DNA of 8,319 bases from Bacteroidota bacterium (GCA_030706265.1 JAUZOX010000096.1:1-8319), one strand, 5' to 3'. Counted from the first letter of the stretch, positions 1-6,243 are shown. The notes: generated by a model from the sequence alone, not told the origin. A program made the numbers and translations.

Positions 1-209
1 AAAACCAACTGATTTTTCACTGTTGAGTTTAGTTTGGTTGAGTCCGGAACAAAAGTTAAAACGTAAGAAAACCTGTAGTTTGCCAAATCTTGAACTATAG
101 GTTTATCCCTCGATAGAGGCCACCCGGAAATTGGACTTTGTGCATAGCTACTTTGATGAATAATGCCTATCATCATCAAACAAAGACTGGTTAAAATAAA
201 TTGCTTCAT
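1..209 (-). CDS. GLPGLI-like secreted protein, N-terminal part (runs off window edge)
   Basis: Only the first 69 codons are in the window. The start is an ATG at 209; an in-frame ATG at 218 would add three residues. Residues 1-23 form a signal peptide (MKQFIL, a hydrophobic stretch to about residue 17, then SSYA|QS), so the product is exported to the periplasm or outer membrane. Residues 45-58 read YRFSYVLTFVPDST. This Y-x3-Y-x2-T-x2-PDST pattern resembles the first strands of GLPGLI family proteins (TIGR01200), a Bacteroidota family of unknown function. The diagnostic GLPGLI motif lies further on and cannot be checked here, so the family name is tentative. The gene is the third in a same-strand series after the receptor and the peptide precursor, 200 nt behind the precursor. 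No promoter of its own is obvious in that gap. Confidence 0.6.
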   Translation of the reverse strand, partial: MKQFILTSLCLMMIGIIHQSSYAQSPISGWPLSRDKPIVQDLANYRFSYVLTFVPDSTKLNSTVKNQLV

Positions 210-409
210 TATTATCATGTTTAATTATTATTCGAGGGTATGTTTAAAAGAAAATAGTTATGTTAACAATTTTTTAAAAGGCTTTTTGTGAAACACAAAA
301 TTGGTGTGAATTACCCATACACATTTCATCTTGAATACCTGAGAAGTAAAAGTAAAAATATACCTGATGTATTCATTTTCAACTCAACTTATCAGTTAAA
401 TTTTAAAGA
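210..409. other. Spacer between precursor and GLPGLI-like gene, with AT-only hairpin
   Basis: This 200-nt gap follows the precursor stop. Its clearest structure is a perfect 7-bp inverted repeat, TTTTGTG (284-290) and CACAAAA (294-300), with an AAA loop. It lacks a T tract on either strand, so it is not a convincing terminator. Tiny minus-strand open frames of 16 and 23 codons occur, but nothing supports them as genes. No TAnnTTTG element was seen for the downstream gene, so read-through from upstream is plausible. Confidence 0.4.
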
Positions 410-724
410 TTAAGCCATAGGGCATGGACTGTCGATTCCTCCTTCAGTAGAAGTATAACCAAAGTGAGCGTTAGCAGTATGATTATCACTTGACCTGGAA
501 CCACCCATATATTTATTAGCCCAATAGCAAGAACAGCCGCACCAACATGCTCCACCTTTGATTTTTTTCATTTGCATATCAAAATGATTTTCGGCCGATA
601 AATGATTTATTTTATTTAGAAACTGTTTGAATTTACCGGCATCGATTAGTTTGAATGACTGAGGCGTATTGGCAACGAAAAACGCTATATCTTCTACCCT
701 AAGGTGCTCATTTAAATCTTTCAT
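410..724 (-). CDS. RiPP precursor peptide with GG leader and Cys-rich core (TIGR04149-like)
   Basis: A 104-residue peptide, probably the ribosomally made precursor of a modified natural product. I chose the ATG at 724 over an in-frame TTG at 730 because it gives a normal start. Residues 1-58 are a charged, cysteine-free leader ending MKKIKGG, a double-glycine cleavage signal of the kind read by C39-type peptidase/ABC exporters. All five cysteines follow it. The core opens ACWCGCSCYWAN (residues 59-70; Cys 60, 62, 64 and 66), continues GGSRSSDNHTAN (74-85) and ends EGGIDSPCPMA (94-104; Cys 101). The CxCxCxCY block, the GGS-x-SDN-x2-AN block and the GG-x2-SP tail match what I know of Bacteroidales 'GG' precursors thought to be modified by radical SAM enzymes (TIGR04149). 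The leader is longer than the 25-30 residues usual there. No modifying enzyme lies in the window. It sits 110 nt behind the receptor gene on the same strand. The coding call is firm; the RiPP class is an inference from motif recall. Confidence 0.82.
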   Translation of the reverse strand: MKDLNEHLRVEDIAFFVANTPQSFKLIDAGKFKQFLNKINHLSAENHFDMQMKKIKGGACWCGCSCYWANKYMGGSRSSDNHTANAHFGYTSTEGGIDSPCPMA

Positions 725-834
725 TTGCAAATAATTTGATTAACCAGGTCATATGGAACTCGCATGGAAGATTTTTAGCCTTGTTTGTGTTTTCAAATCA
801 TGCTCGTTTCATATATGCTCCTTTTCTTTTAATG
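725..834 (-). other. Spacer between receptor gene and precursor, with SD-like site and mini-ORFs
   Basis: On the minus strand an AAAAGGAG sequence (GGAG at 821-818) lies 5 nt before an ATG at 812, which opens a frame of only four codons (MKRA, stop at 800-798). A second frame runs from an ATG at 765 for 14 codons (MRVPYDLVNQIICK). Its TGA overlaps the precursor ATG as ATGA (724-721). A good SD site is unusual in Bacteroidota. Neither mini-ORF has other support. They could be chance, a translational-coupling leader, or the remains of a lost gene. I saw no complete TTTG/TAnnTTTG promoter, so the precursor is probably co-transcribed with the receptor gene. Confidence 0.35.
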
Positions 835-3519
835 TTAACTTGCCTTGTCATTTTTTCTATTCAATTGTAGCATGATTTTTAGCAAAATATTGGTACCCCT
901 GATTTCATAAACATTCCGGTAAGAATTTAAATCGCTGTAATATGCCGTGGCATAACTATGGGTATCGAAAATATTTGTCCAGGTAAGGGAGATGTGCATA
1001 TCTTTCCAAACATATTTCATTGCCAGATCGGTAAAGGAATTATTTTGGTTACCCGGAACGGCATTGTTGTAATAATGCTCGTAGTTGACGTTCAGGCTAA
1101 GCGTCTTTGACAGGCTTAGATCTGCTGAAACATTGTTTACAAATGCGCGAATAGGTGATGATTCGGTTGCCTCTATCTTGCTCCAACTCCTGTTCAACCC
1201 TCCTGTATAATTGATATAAAGCCATTTTAGGGGTCTGCTATTTAGACTCCCTGCAATGTTAACGCTATTACTCTTATAATTAACCAGCCGGCTTTGTATC
1301 AACTGCTCTGAGGAGTATTTCCCATAGGTAGCATTTAACGATGCAACAATACCCATCAAATCAATCCCTTTGCTAATTTCTCCCCTGACCGATACGTTTT
1401 CTGAAGAATTATCATTCTCCAAGGCGGAAGTGAGGGTTAAAATGCCTTTAAATGTCTGCCCATACAAGATATTTCTTGTGCTACGGTTGTATGATATTCC
1501 GCCACTTAAAAAAAACATATTAATGATGTCTTTATAAGATAAACGAACACTACCCATATTGCCTTGCGATTCGGCTAGACGGTTGTCGTAATGATTAAGA
1601 CTGCGGTAACTTTGCAGGATATACCCTGTATACAAGGTGCTGACGTCACCCATTTGATTATAAAATGAATAGTCAGCATTGAGTCCGATTTTTGCTGTTA
1701 TTTGGTAACTTGCATAAAATGAGGGTTGAAAGTATAACCGTTGCAGGGTGTTGGAATTGTTGGTTATCCTATTATTGATATGCAACAAATTATAAGTTAC
1801 CGGCATTGAAAAATCAAACTTGATCACGTCGTTATGATTGTATCTTAAGGATATCCCAAGACTTCCATAATATTTGGACCAGTCCAGGTTGTTTTTCATG
1901 CTGTCGGCAGGCAGTTGGACAAAACTACCCTCATCGGTTGAGGTATACATGTCGGAACGAAGATTTTTATACTCTAATCCTGTTTTGAATCCGGGATCAA
2001 TATGCACATTCCACAATGACAAGGTTGAATAAAGTCTCAGGGAATTGTCAAAGTAAAAGTGGTTAATCCTGGCATCCTGCTTTAAAACAGCATAATACTG
2101 GTCATTGTTAAACAGATCGGAATACAGTCCGGGCCGAATGGTTAAGCTCTGTGGCGACGATTTAAAACCCATTAAAGAGCTTATTTCATAGCCATTTTCT
2201 TTTTGACCTTTCTTTATATAATAAAAACTATTGGCAACCGAAAATGTAGGGTTCTTCATCTGCTGATGAATTGTCGCATCCGTGATTACATCGCCCAAAT
2301 TATCTTTCCATAACCCTTGTACATTCACAAGGTCATTCACATACTTGCTGCTGTCGTTTTGATTAAACCGAAGTTCCGTTTCCAGCCTGTTGGTGTTGGT
2401 CGAAGACTTCATATCTTCATCTACCACAATGGTGCTGTCCTTTAAAATATAATATGAGCTTTGGGAAGTACTTCTCCGGTTCTCATGGTCGTTATAATAG
2501 ATGAGGTTAAAGTTCAGCTGGCTGTCTTCGCCTGTTTTTTTCAGGGTATTGATGGTGGCTGCGTTAGAGTTGTTAAACAAATACCGGCTTTGACTGATAG
2601 AGGGTGGAGAGGGCATTTGTAAACCTACCAGATTATTGCCATTAAAACTATTTTGGGCATTAAAGGAGGTTAATTCTTTGGACAGGTCCACCCCTGTGTT
2701 ATTCCCCTTATAGGTGGTTATAATTTGGCCCTTTTTGGCAAAATACATTCCGCTGAGTTCATTATCCCACAGCAATGGGGTAGCCCCGATGCCAAGACGC
2801 GGCACAAGAGTGAATATCCCCTTTGCGGCATCTTTTAATTTTAGATTAATGGCCGCATTATCTGAAGATTTTAACTTCTGAAGTGCCTTTATGGGTTGGT
2901 GATTTTCGAGAACCTGAACCGTAGCAACATCTCTAACCGGTATATTATTGATTGCAATGCCATAACGGCCACCAAGAAGATCCAGATTTTCTATATAGAA
3001 TTTGTTGATCGGTTTCCCCTGATAAGATATCTGCCCGCTTTCGGAGACATCGATCCCTGGCATTTTCTTCAAGACATCACCAATTACAACATCGTTTTTA
3101 TTGCTGAAGGCCGAAACCAGGTAATTAAGCGTGTCATGGGCTCCCCAGATTTTCGTTGATTTTACAACTACCTCCTTTAAAGTGACTACTTTTTCCTGAA
3201 CTTTAAAATTAATATCAGCATCTTTATTATCGATAGTTTTCGATTGTGATACTATAGTTAAACCAGAAATTGAGACATTAAGCCGGGCTTTTTTACCGGA
3301 ATACTTAAGTTGATATTTTCCCTCTGCATTACTGAAAGCATAGCTGACCATTACACTATCGGGCAATTCCTTTAATACTACTGAAACAAACGGGCAGGGA
3401 CTTCCGGTTGCATCTGTGATGTTACCTTTTATGATAATCTGTGCGTGTGAAAGGCCACATATACTTACAATCAGCAGGATTATTATCCAACATGATTTAT
3501 TTTTAATCTGTCCAGACAT
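835..3519 (-). CDS. TonB-dependent-receptor-like outer membrane beta-barrel protein
   Basis: An 894-residue outer-membrane protein. Residues 1-26 are a signal peptide (hydrophobic WIIILLIVSI, then SHA|Q). Residues about 28-110 form a carboxypeptidase-regulatory-like beta-sandwich (IIKGNITDATGSPCPFVSV, SNAEGKYQLKY). VVTLKEVVVKS (110-121) is the usual linker into the plug. The plug covers about 130-230, with DTLNYLVSAF, IGDVLKKMPGIDV, GKPINKFYIENLDLLGGRYG and VATVQVLENHQPIKAL. The rest, about 240-894, is alternating-residue beta strand rich in Tyr, Asn and Ser, as in a 22-strand barrel. Such proteins import or bind ligands too large for porins. This one lacks an obvious TonB box, and no SusD partner is adjacent. 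It heads a same-strand series with the peptide precursor and the GLPGLI-like gene, so handling of that peptide is possible but unproven. The ATG at 3519 is chosen because the signal peptide starts there. Substrate unknown. Confidence 0.92.
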   Translation of the reverse strand: MSGQIKNKSCWIIILLIVSICGLSHAQIIIKGNITDATGSPCPFVSVVLKELPDSVMVSYAFSNAEGKYQLKYSGKKARLNVSISGLTIVSQSKTIDNKDADINFKVQEKVVTLKEVVVKSTKIWGAHDTLNYLVSAFSNKNDVVIGDVLKKMPGIDVSESGQISYQGKPINKFYIENLDLLGGRYGIAINNIPVRDVATVQVLENHQPIKALQKLKSSDNAAINLKLKDAAKGIFTLVPRLGIGATPLLWDNELSGMYFAKKGQIITTYKGNNTGVDLSKELTSFNAQNSFNGNNLVGLQMPSPPSISQSRYLFNNSNAATINTLKKTGEDSQLNFNLIYYNDHENRRSTSQSSYYILKDSTIVVDEDMKSSTNTNRLETELRFNQNDSSKYVNDLVNVQGLWKDNLGDVITDATIHQQMKNPTFSVANSFYYIKKGQKENGYEISSLMGFKSSPQSLTIRPGLYSDLFNNDQYYAVLKQDARINHFYFDNSLRLYSTLSLWNVHIDPGFKTGLEYKNLRSDMYTSTDEGSFVQLPADSMKNNLDWSKYYGSLGISLRYNHNDVIKFDFSMPVTYNLLHINNRITNNSNTLQRLYFQPSFYASYQITAKIGLNADYSFYNQMGDVSTLYTGYILQSYRSLNHYDNRLAESQGNMGSVRLSYKDIINMFFLSGGISYNRSTRNILYGQTFKGILTLTSALENDNSSENVSVRGEISKGIDLMGIVASLNATYGKYSSEQLIQSRLVNYKSNSVNIAGSLNSRPLKWLYINYTGGLNRSWSKIEATESSPIRAFVNNVSADLSLSKTLSLNVNYEHYYNNAVPGNQNNSFTDLAMKYVWKDMHISLTWTNIFDTHSYATAYYSDLNSYRNVYEIRGTNILLKIMLQLNRKNDKAS

Positions 3520-3528
3520 AAGTATTTT

Positions 3529-3835
3529 TTAAATGAATAGAAGTTCTAAATCATCAACCCTATAAATATCAGGCAATTTAAAACCAATTACCCCAATAGT
3601 AAGGGTTGCAAGTACTTTAGCTTCAGATATCCACAACTTATGCTTTTCAAATTCATCAACTACATCTCTTATCTCAATTTTTTAGAGGTGATTTAAAGAT
3701 TTCATTGTATGAATCTTGCCGTTTTCGAACCAGCCACTGTAAATCTTCATTCCAGAAATTATCCAGAAAATAAACTCCCGGAAAGATTAATGAAAAAACA
3801 AAATGTATGGATTCACAAAACACACAAATATAATA
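3529..3835 (-). pseudogene. Possible frameshifted ORF remnant immediately upstream of receptor gene
   Basis: Two abutting minus-strand open frames read like protein. The upstream one (3835 to 3674, 53 codons) includes FPGVYFLDNFWNEDLQWL and NEIFKSPLK. The downstream one (3678 to 3529, 49 codons) includes IEIRDVVDEFEKHKLW and PDIYRVDDLELLFI, and stops 9 nt before the receptor ATG. They meet at a run of six A (plus-strand T at 3678-3683). Removing one A joins them as ...SPLK-IEIRD.... The shift needed is +1, which an ordinary -1 slippery site would not give. Neither frame has a plausible ATG. I do not recognise the product. A decayed gene or a sequencing error in the homopolymer is likelier than a functional gene, and chance open frames in AT-rich DNA cannot be excluded. 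Confidence 0.33.
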
Positions 3836-3837
3836 TT

Positions 3838-3888
3838 ATAATATACTCTTATATTATTTTGAGTATATTTTTTTTATTTTTTTATTAA
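3838..3888. repeat. AT-rich inverted repeats followed by T tract
   Basis: Two overlapping inverted repeats compete here. ATAATATA (3838-3845) pairs with TATATTAT (3850-3857) around CTCT. ATATACTC (3841-3848) pairs with GAGTATAT (3861-3868) around a 12-nt loop. The second is followed on the plus strand by an almost pure T tract to about 3885, the layout of a weak intrinsic terminator for plus-strand transcripts, although no plus-strand gene precedes it. On the minus strand, TATATTTG (3832-3825) matches the Bacteroides -7 consensus TAnnTTTG upstream of the receptor gene, but no TTG sits at the proper distance. It could be a promoter region, a terminator or simply low-complexity DNA. Confidence 0.4.
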
Positions 3889-4166
3889 ATAATTTTATAT
3901 GTCATTTTACCTGCCATTTTGGGCCTCACGCCGATTACTTTTTCAACCCGGCTGAATACTTATAATTTTTATTATCTGACTTCAATACAATTAATTACAA
4001 TTTTATTTTAAGCGTTAAAATCATAAAAAGGAGGAGGCAGTACTTTTTGCTATCTGTTCGGTTTATCATTTGATTGCCGGCATCGAAAAGATAAGAACGG
4101 ATATTTGCTTTGCAGTTTATATTACAGGCCATGCCGTAAATCCGGCTGTCCTGTGAATTTTACTCC
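3889..4166. other. Intergenic stretch without supported gene
   Basis: No supported gene was found. A 45-codon minus-strand frame with an ATG start (4132 to 3995; begins MACNINCKAN, ends in a Leu/Phe-rich segment) is present. It shows no recognisable motif, no ribosome binding site and no partner, so it is left uncalled. GGAGGAGG on the plus strand near 4030 is not followed by a usable start codon. Confidence 0.4.
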
Positions 4167-4304
4167 TTAACTTCTATCCATGCCGTCGATTGTTTGTGCA
4201 AAAACACGCTTATCCCCTGGGGTGAAAGACCAGGAGAAGCCCCATTCATTATGTCTGCGTTCAGTCATGATTTCCATACTTTCATTGACCGTCGGAGCAT
4301 GATC
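4167..4304 (-). pseudogene. Short protein-like open frame, possible gene remnant
   Basis: A 45-codon minus-strand frame with an internal ATG at 4277 that would give 36 residues. It reads MEIMTERRHNEWGFSWSF, then TPGDKRVFAQTIDGMD. The composition (Trp, Gly, charged and aromatic residues well mixed) is more like a folded protein fragment than random AT-rich translation. There is no ribosome binding site, and I recognise no family. It lies in the same orientation as the fragment at 4448-4678, so both may come from one decayed minus-strand gene. The evidence is only the quality of the translation. Confidence 0.25.
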
Positions 4305-4447
4305 TTAATTACCGGATTCAAACAGAGACGCAAGATCTAATACTTTTTTTCAAAAAACAAGAAAAAGCCGACTTATTGTATGACACCCCCTGTTTTTTGG
4401 ATAAAAGCATTCGATTTGTTAATATATGTTAAATTGAGTTCTTTGCG

Positions 4448-4678
4448 TTATTCAGGTTCCCACGACATTTTTCCTGCGGAGATAATCGTTTGTTTTGGAT
4501 CAATGTGCAGAGTCCCCACCACCAAACTGTCAAAGCATTTATTCATTAAATCCGGCCATTCAAAACTCAGCCCCGATTGGTCAGGGTACGACAAATACAG
4601 CTCAGGCCTAAGCGTAACCTGAACTGCAAACCGGTATGTTCTGCTACTACAGAAAAGATATACCGGTTCAGAAACTAT
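4448..4678 (-). pseudogene. Protein-like C-terminal fragment, possible gene remnant
   Basis: A 76-codon minus-strand open frame without an ATG before residue 45. It includes VQVTLRPELYLSYPDQSG, LSFEWPDLMNKCFDSLVVG and IDPKQTIISAGKMSWEPE before the stop at 4450-4448. The codons look like those of the flanking genes, and the minus translation is more protein-like than the plus-strand frame over the same bases (4380-4622). Upstream the frame is closed by a stop at 4681, so it would be the C-terminal end of a lost gene. I do not recognise the family. The first codons overlap a nested hairpin at 4629-4668. Confidence 0.33.
4629..4668. repeat. Nested hairpin downstream of the MerR-family gene
   Basis: AACCGGTAT (4629-4637) and ATACCGGTT (4660-4668) form a perfect 9-bp inverted repeat. 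Inside it, TTCTG (4639-4643) pairs with CAGAA (4650-4654) around CTACTA. It lies about 110 nt past the MerR-family stop. There is no U tract on the minus strand, so it is not a standard intrinsic terminator. It could end that transcript, bind a protein, or be incidental. Confidence 0.45.
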
Positions 4679-4776
4679 TTAGATTTTCTTTGTGAATTCG
4701 ATCAAGCACTTACTTTATCATTGCAAGCCGGATCATAGCATCACTGTTTCGGCATTGAATTCAGAATCTGACTGAT

Positions 4777-5115
4777 TTAAATTTCATCTTTTAATTCAAT
4801 CAGGAATTGCTTTATGGTTTTGAGGGTCTGGATGACTTCAATTTTCTCATCATCGACAGGAGGGCCGCTTTTCAGAGATTCCAGTGCACCGGGCAAGGTA
4901 TAACCCTTTTCTTTTACCAGATGGTATATTCTCTTATACGTTTCAACATCTGTTTGACTAAAATAGCGTACCCCCCGTTTATTCCGGTGTGGGTTTAAAA
5001 TCTGATCGAACTCCTTGTTCCAAAATCGGATCAATGACTCATTAACACCCAGCATTGAAGCGATTTCGCCAACTGTAAAATAGAGCTTTTCCCCTTTATT
5101 CTGTGTTTTAGCCAT
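4777..5115 (-). CDS. MerR-family HTH transcriptional regulator (small, DNA-binding domain only)
   Basis: A 112-residue cytoplasmic DNA-binding protein. Residues 12-36 (YFTVGEIASMLGVNESLIRFW and on) are the MerR helix-turn-helix. Residues 47-82 contain the wing and second helical pair (KRGVRYFSQTDVETYKRI, then EKGYTLPGALESLK). The last 25 residues form a short helix instead of the effector-binding domain of classical MerR proteins, and no metal-binding cysteines are present, so there is no sign of a metal or drug sensor. Its targets are unknown. The ATG at 5115 is 11 nt after the M23 peptidase stop, so the two are almost certainly one transcript. This M23-MerR pair divergent from alaS is, as I recall, a common arrangement in Bacteroidales. 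Confidence 0.92.
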   Translation of the reverse strand: MAKTQNKGEKLYFTVGEIASMLGVNESLIRFWNKEFDQILNPHRNKRGVRYFSQTDVETYKRIYHLVKEKGYTLPGALESLKSGPPVDDEKIEVIQTLKTIKQFLIELKDEI

Positions 5116-5126
5116 GGCCTCTGTTA

Positions 5127-6095
5127 TTAATCCATTGTTTGAGAAGGTAATTGAGACATGCGAATCAGCAAATCATATTCGGCCGGGGTAATGTCATTAT
5201 AGAAATAGTTGATCGGATTGATTGCCTTTCCATTTTTGCGTACTTCGTAATGAAGATGTGATGCGGTAGACTTACCGGTACTTCCAACATATCCTATTAC
5301 TTGTCCTCGTTTGACTGGTTGTCCGTCTCTTACCCCTATCCTCGAAAGATGACCGTATGCTGTTGAATAAGAATAGCCATGATTTATTACAATCAAATTT
5401 CCATAACCGCCTTCCCAACCGGCCTGGTTAACGACCCCGTCTCCTGTTGCATAGACCTTGGTTCCGGTGGCGGCTGTAAAGTCAATTCCGGAATGAAGCT
5501 TCATGACTTTATAAAAAGGATCGATACGATAACCGAAATGAGAGCCAATGCCCGTCATGGTGCGATGCGTGAGGGGTTGTATAGCCGGTATACTGGCAAG
5601 CATCTTCTCTTTATTTTTGACCATTTGGAAAACCTGATCGAAAGATTTGCTCTGAACGACCATCTCACTGTTTATCTCGTCCAGTTTCACTGCGGTATTT
5701 TTAATGATTTCCGAACTATTTAACCCTTCCATATTACTATAGCGTTCCGCTCCACCATAGCCACCCGCGCGCTCGTCAGATGATATTGGCTCTGCTTCAA
5801 ATATTGCCCGATAGACGTTATTATCGCGTTGTTGCAAGTCGGTCAGGACTTTTTGCATCCGCCCTATCCGGTTGTTCATTACGTTATACTGGAACTGATA
5901 CTGATCGAGTTCACGTTTTAACATTTTTTCTTTAGGGGAATCAAGAAAATTATAAGCCACTACCAACAAGACTGCCGCAAATACTGTTCCGGATGAAACC
6001 ACCCACATGAGTCGCTTGAGTTTATCCTTTAGCGTTACTTTTACCCTTTCAATAGTTAATGAGTGGGGATTAAACTGATACTTGATTTTAGGCAT
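5127..6095 (-). CDS. Membrane-anchored M23 family (LytM-type) metallopeptidase
   Basis: A 322-residue inner-membrane protein with a periplasmic peptidoglycan endopeptidase domain. There is a basic N-terminus, then one transmembrane segment at about residues 31-50 (WVVSSGTVFAAVLLVVAYNF). Charged coiled-coil regions follow at about 54-92 and 130-165. The M23 domain covers about 185-297, opening GSHFGYRIDPF. The zinc ligands and catalytic residues are in place: H201-SGI-D205 (HxxxD), H249 in YGHLS, and H280-L-H282 (HxH). Because the active-site motifs are complete, it is probably a true enzyme cutting peptide cross-links and not a degenerate EnvC/NlpD-type activator. The ATG at 6095 sits 54 nt after a consensus promoter. 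It is co-oriented with the MerR-family gene and divergent from alaS. Confidence 0.94.
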   Translation of the reverse strand: MPKIKYQFNPHSLTIERVKVTLKDKLKRLMWVVSSGTVFAAVLLVVAYNFLDSPKEKMLKRELDQYQFQYNVMNNRIGRMQKVLTDLQQRDNNVYRAIFEAEPISSDERAGGYGGAERYSNMEGLNSSEIIKNTAVKLDEINSEMVVQSKSFDQVFQMVKNKEKMLASIPAIQPLTHRTMTGIGSHFGYRIDPFYKVMKLHSGIDFTAATGTKVYATGDGVVNQAGWEGGYGNLIVINHGYSYSTAYGHLSRIGVRDGQPVKRGQVIGYVGSTGKSTASHLHYEVRKNGKAINPINYFYNDITPAEYDLLIRMSQLPSQTMD

Positions 6096-6149
6096 TCAAA
6101 AAGATTTTATTAGAGTAAGGGAGGTGCACAAAAACAAACCTTACACTCG

Positions 6150-6180
6150 CAAAGTTAATATTTTCCCGTAAATTTGCAAA
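6150..6180 (-). promoter_or_regulatory. Bacteroides-type promoter of the M23-MerR pair
   Basis: On the minus strand TTTG (6180-6177) is followed after exactly 19 nt by TAACTTTG (6157-6150). This matches both elements of the Bacteroides consensus (TTTG at -33, TAnnTTTG at -7) at a normal spacing. It points at the M23 peptidase ATG, leaving a leader of roughly 45-50 nt. Confidence 0.65.
6169..6176 (+). promoter_or_regulatory. Candidate -7 element for alaS
   Basis: TAAATTTG on the plus strand is a perfect match to TAnnTTTG and lies 67 nt before the alaS ATG. No TTTG or TTG is found at the proper distance upstream, so it is a half-match. It falls inside the spacer of the divergent M23 promoter and shares the palindrome TTTGCAAA (6173-6180) with that promoter's -33 element. 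Confidence 0.35.
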
Positions 6181-6243
6181 CTCCATTGTATGTATGACAT
6201 TCCGGAAAAGACTTAAATATTGTTAATTAAGCATAACTGCTCT

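Noticed and set aside
284..300. TTTTGTG/CACAAAA hairpin as a terminator after the precursor
   Set aside because: The stem is almost all A/T and no T tract follows it on either strand. It is noted only as a hairpin in the spacer.
730..730. TTG at 730 as the start of the peptide precursor
   Set aside because: It adds only two residues, and an ATG follows in frame at 724. Nothing favours the rarer start codon.
2896..3159. An open frame on the plus strand inside the receptor gene
   Set aside because: It is fully antisense to well-conserved plug-domain coding sequence, so it is a shadow of that gene.
835..3519. SusC-type glycan importer call for the receptor
   Set aside because: No SusD-like lipoprotein gene is adjacent, and the plug and length fit the smaller receptor-like barrels better, so no glycan role is claimed.
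3995..4132. A 45-codon minus-strand frame beginning MACNINCKAN
   Set aside because: It starts with ATG and has two early cysteines, which raised the idea of a second peptide precursor. It has no GG site, its tail is hydrophobic low-complexity sequence in AT-rich DNA, and no homologue comes to mind.
4380..4622. An 80-codon plus-strand open frame starting MTPPVFWIKAF
   Set aside because: There is no ribosome binding site, domain or operon partner, and the opposite strand over the same bases reads more like protein. Probably a chance frame.
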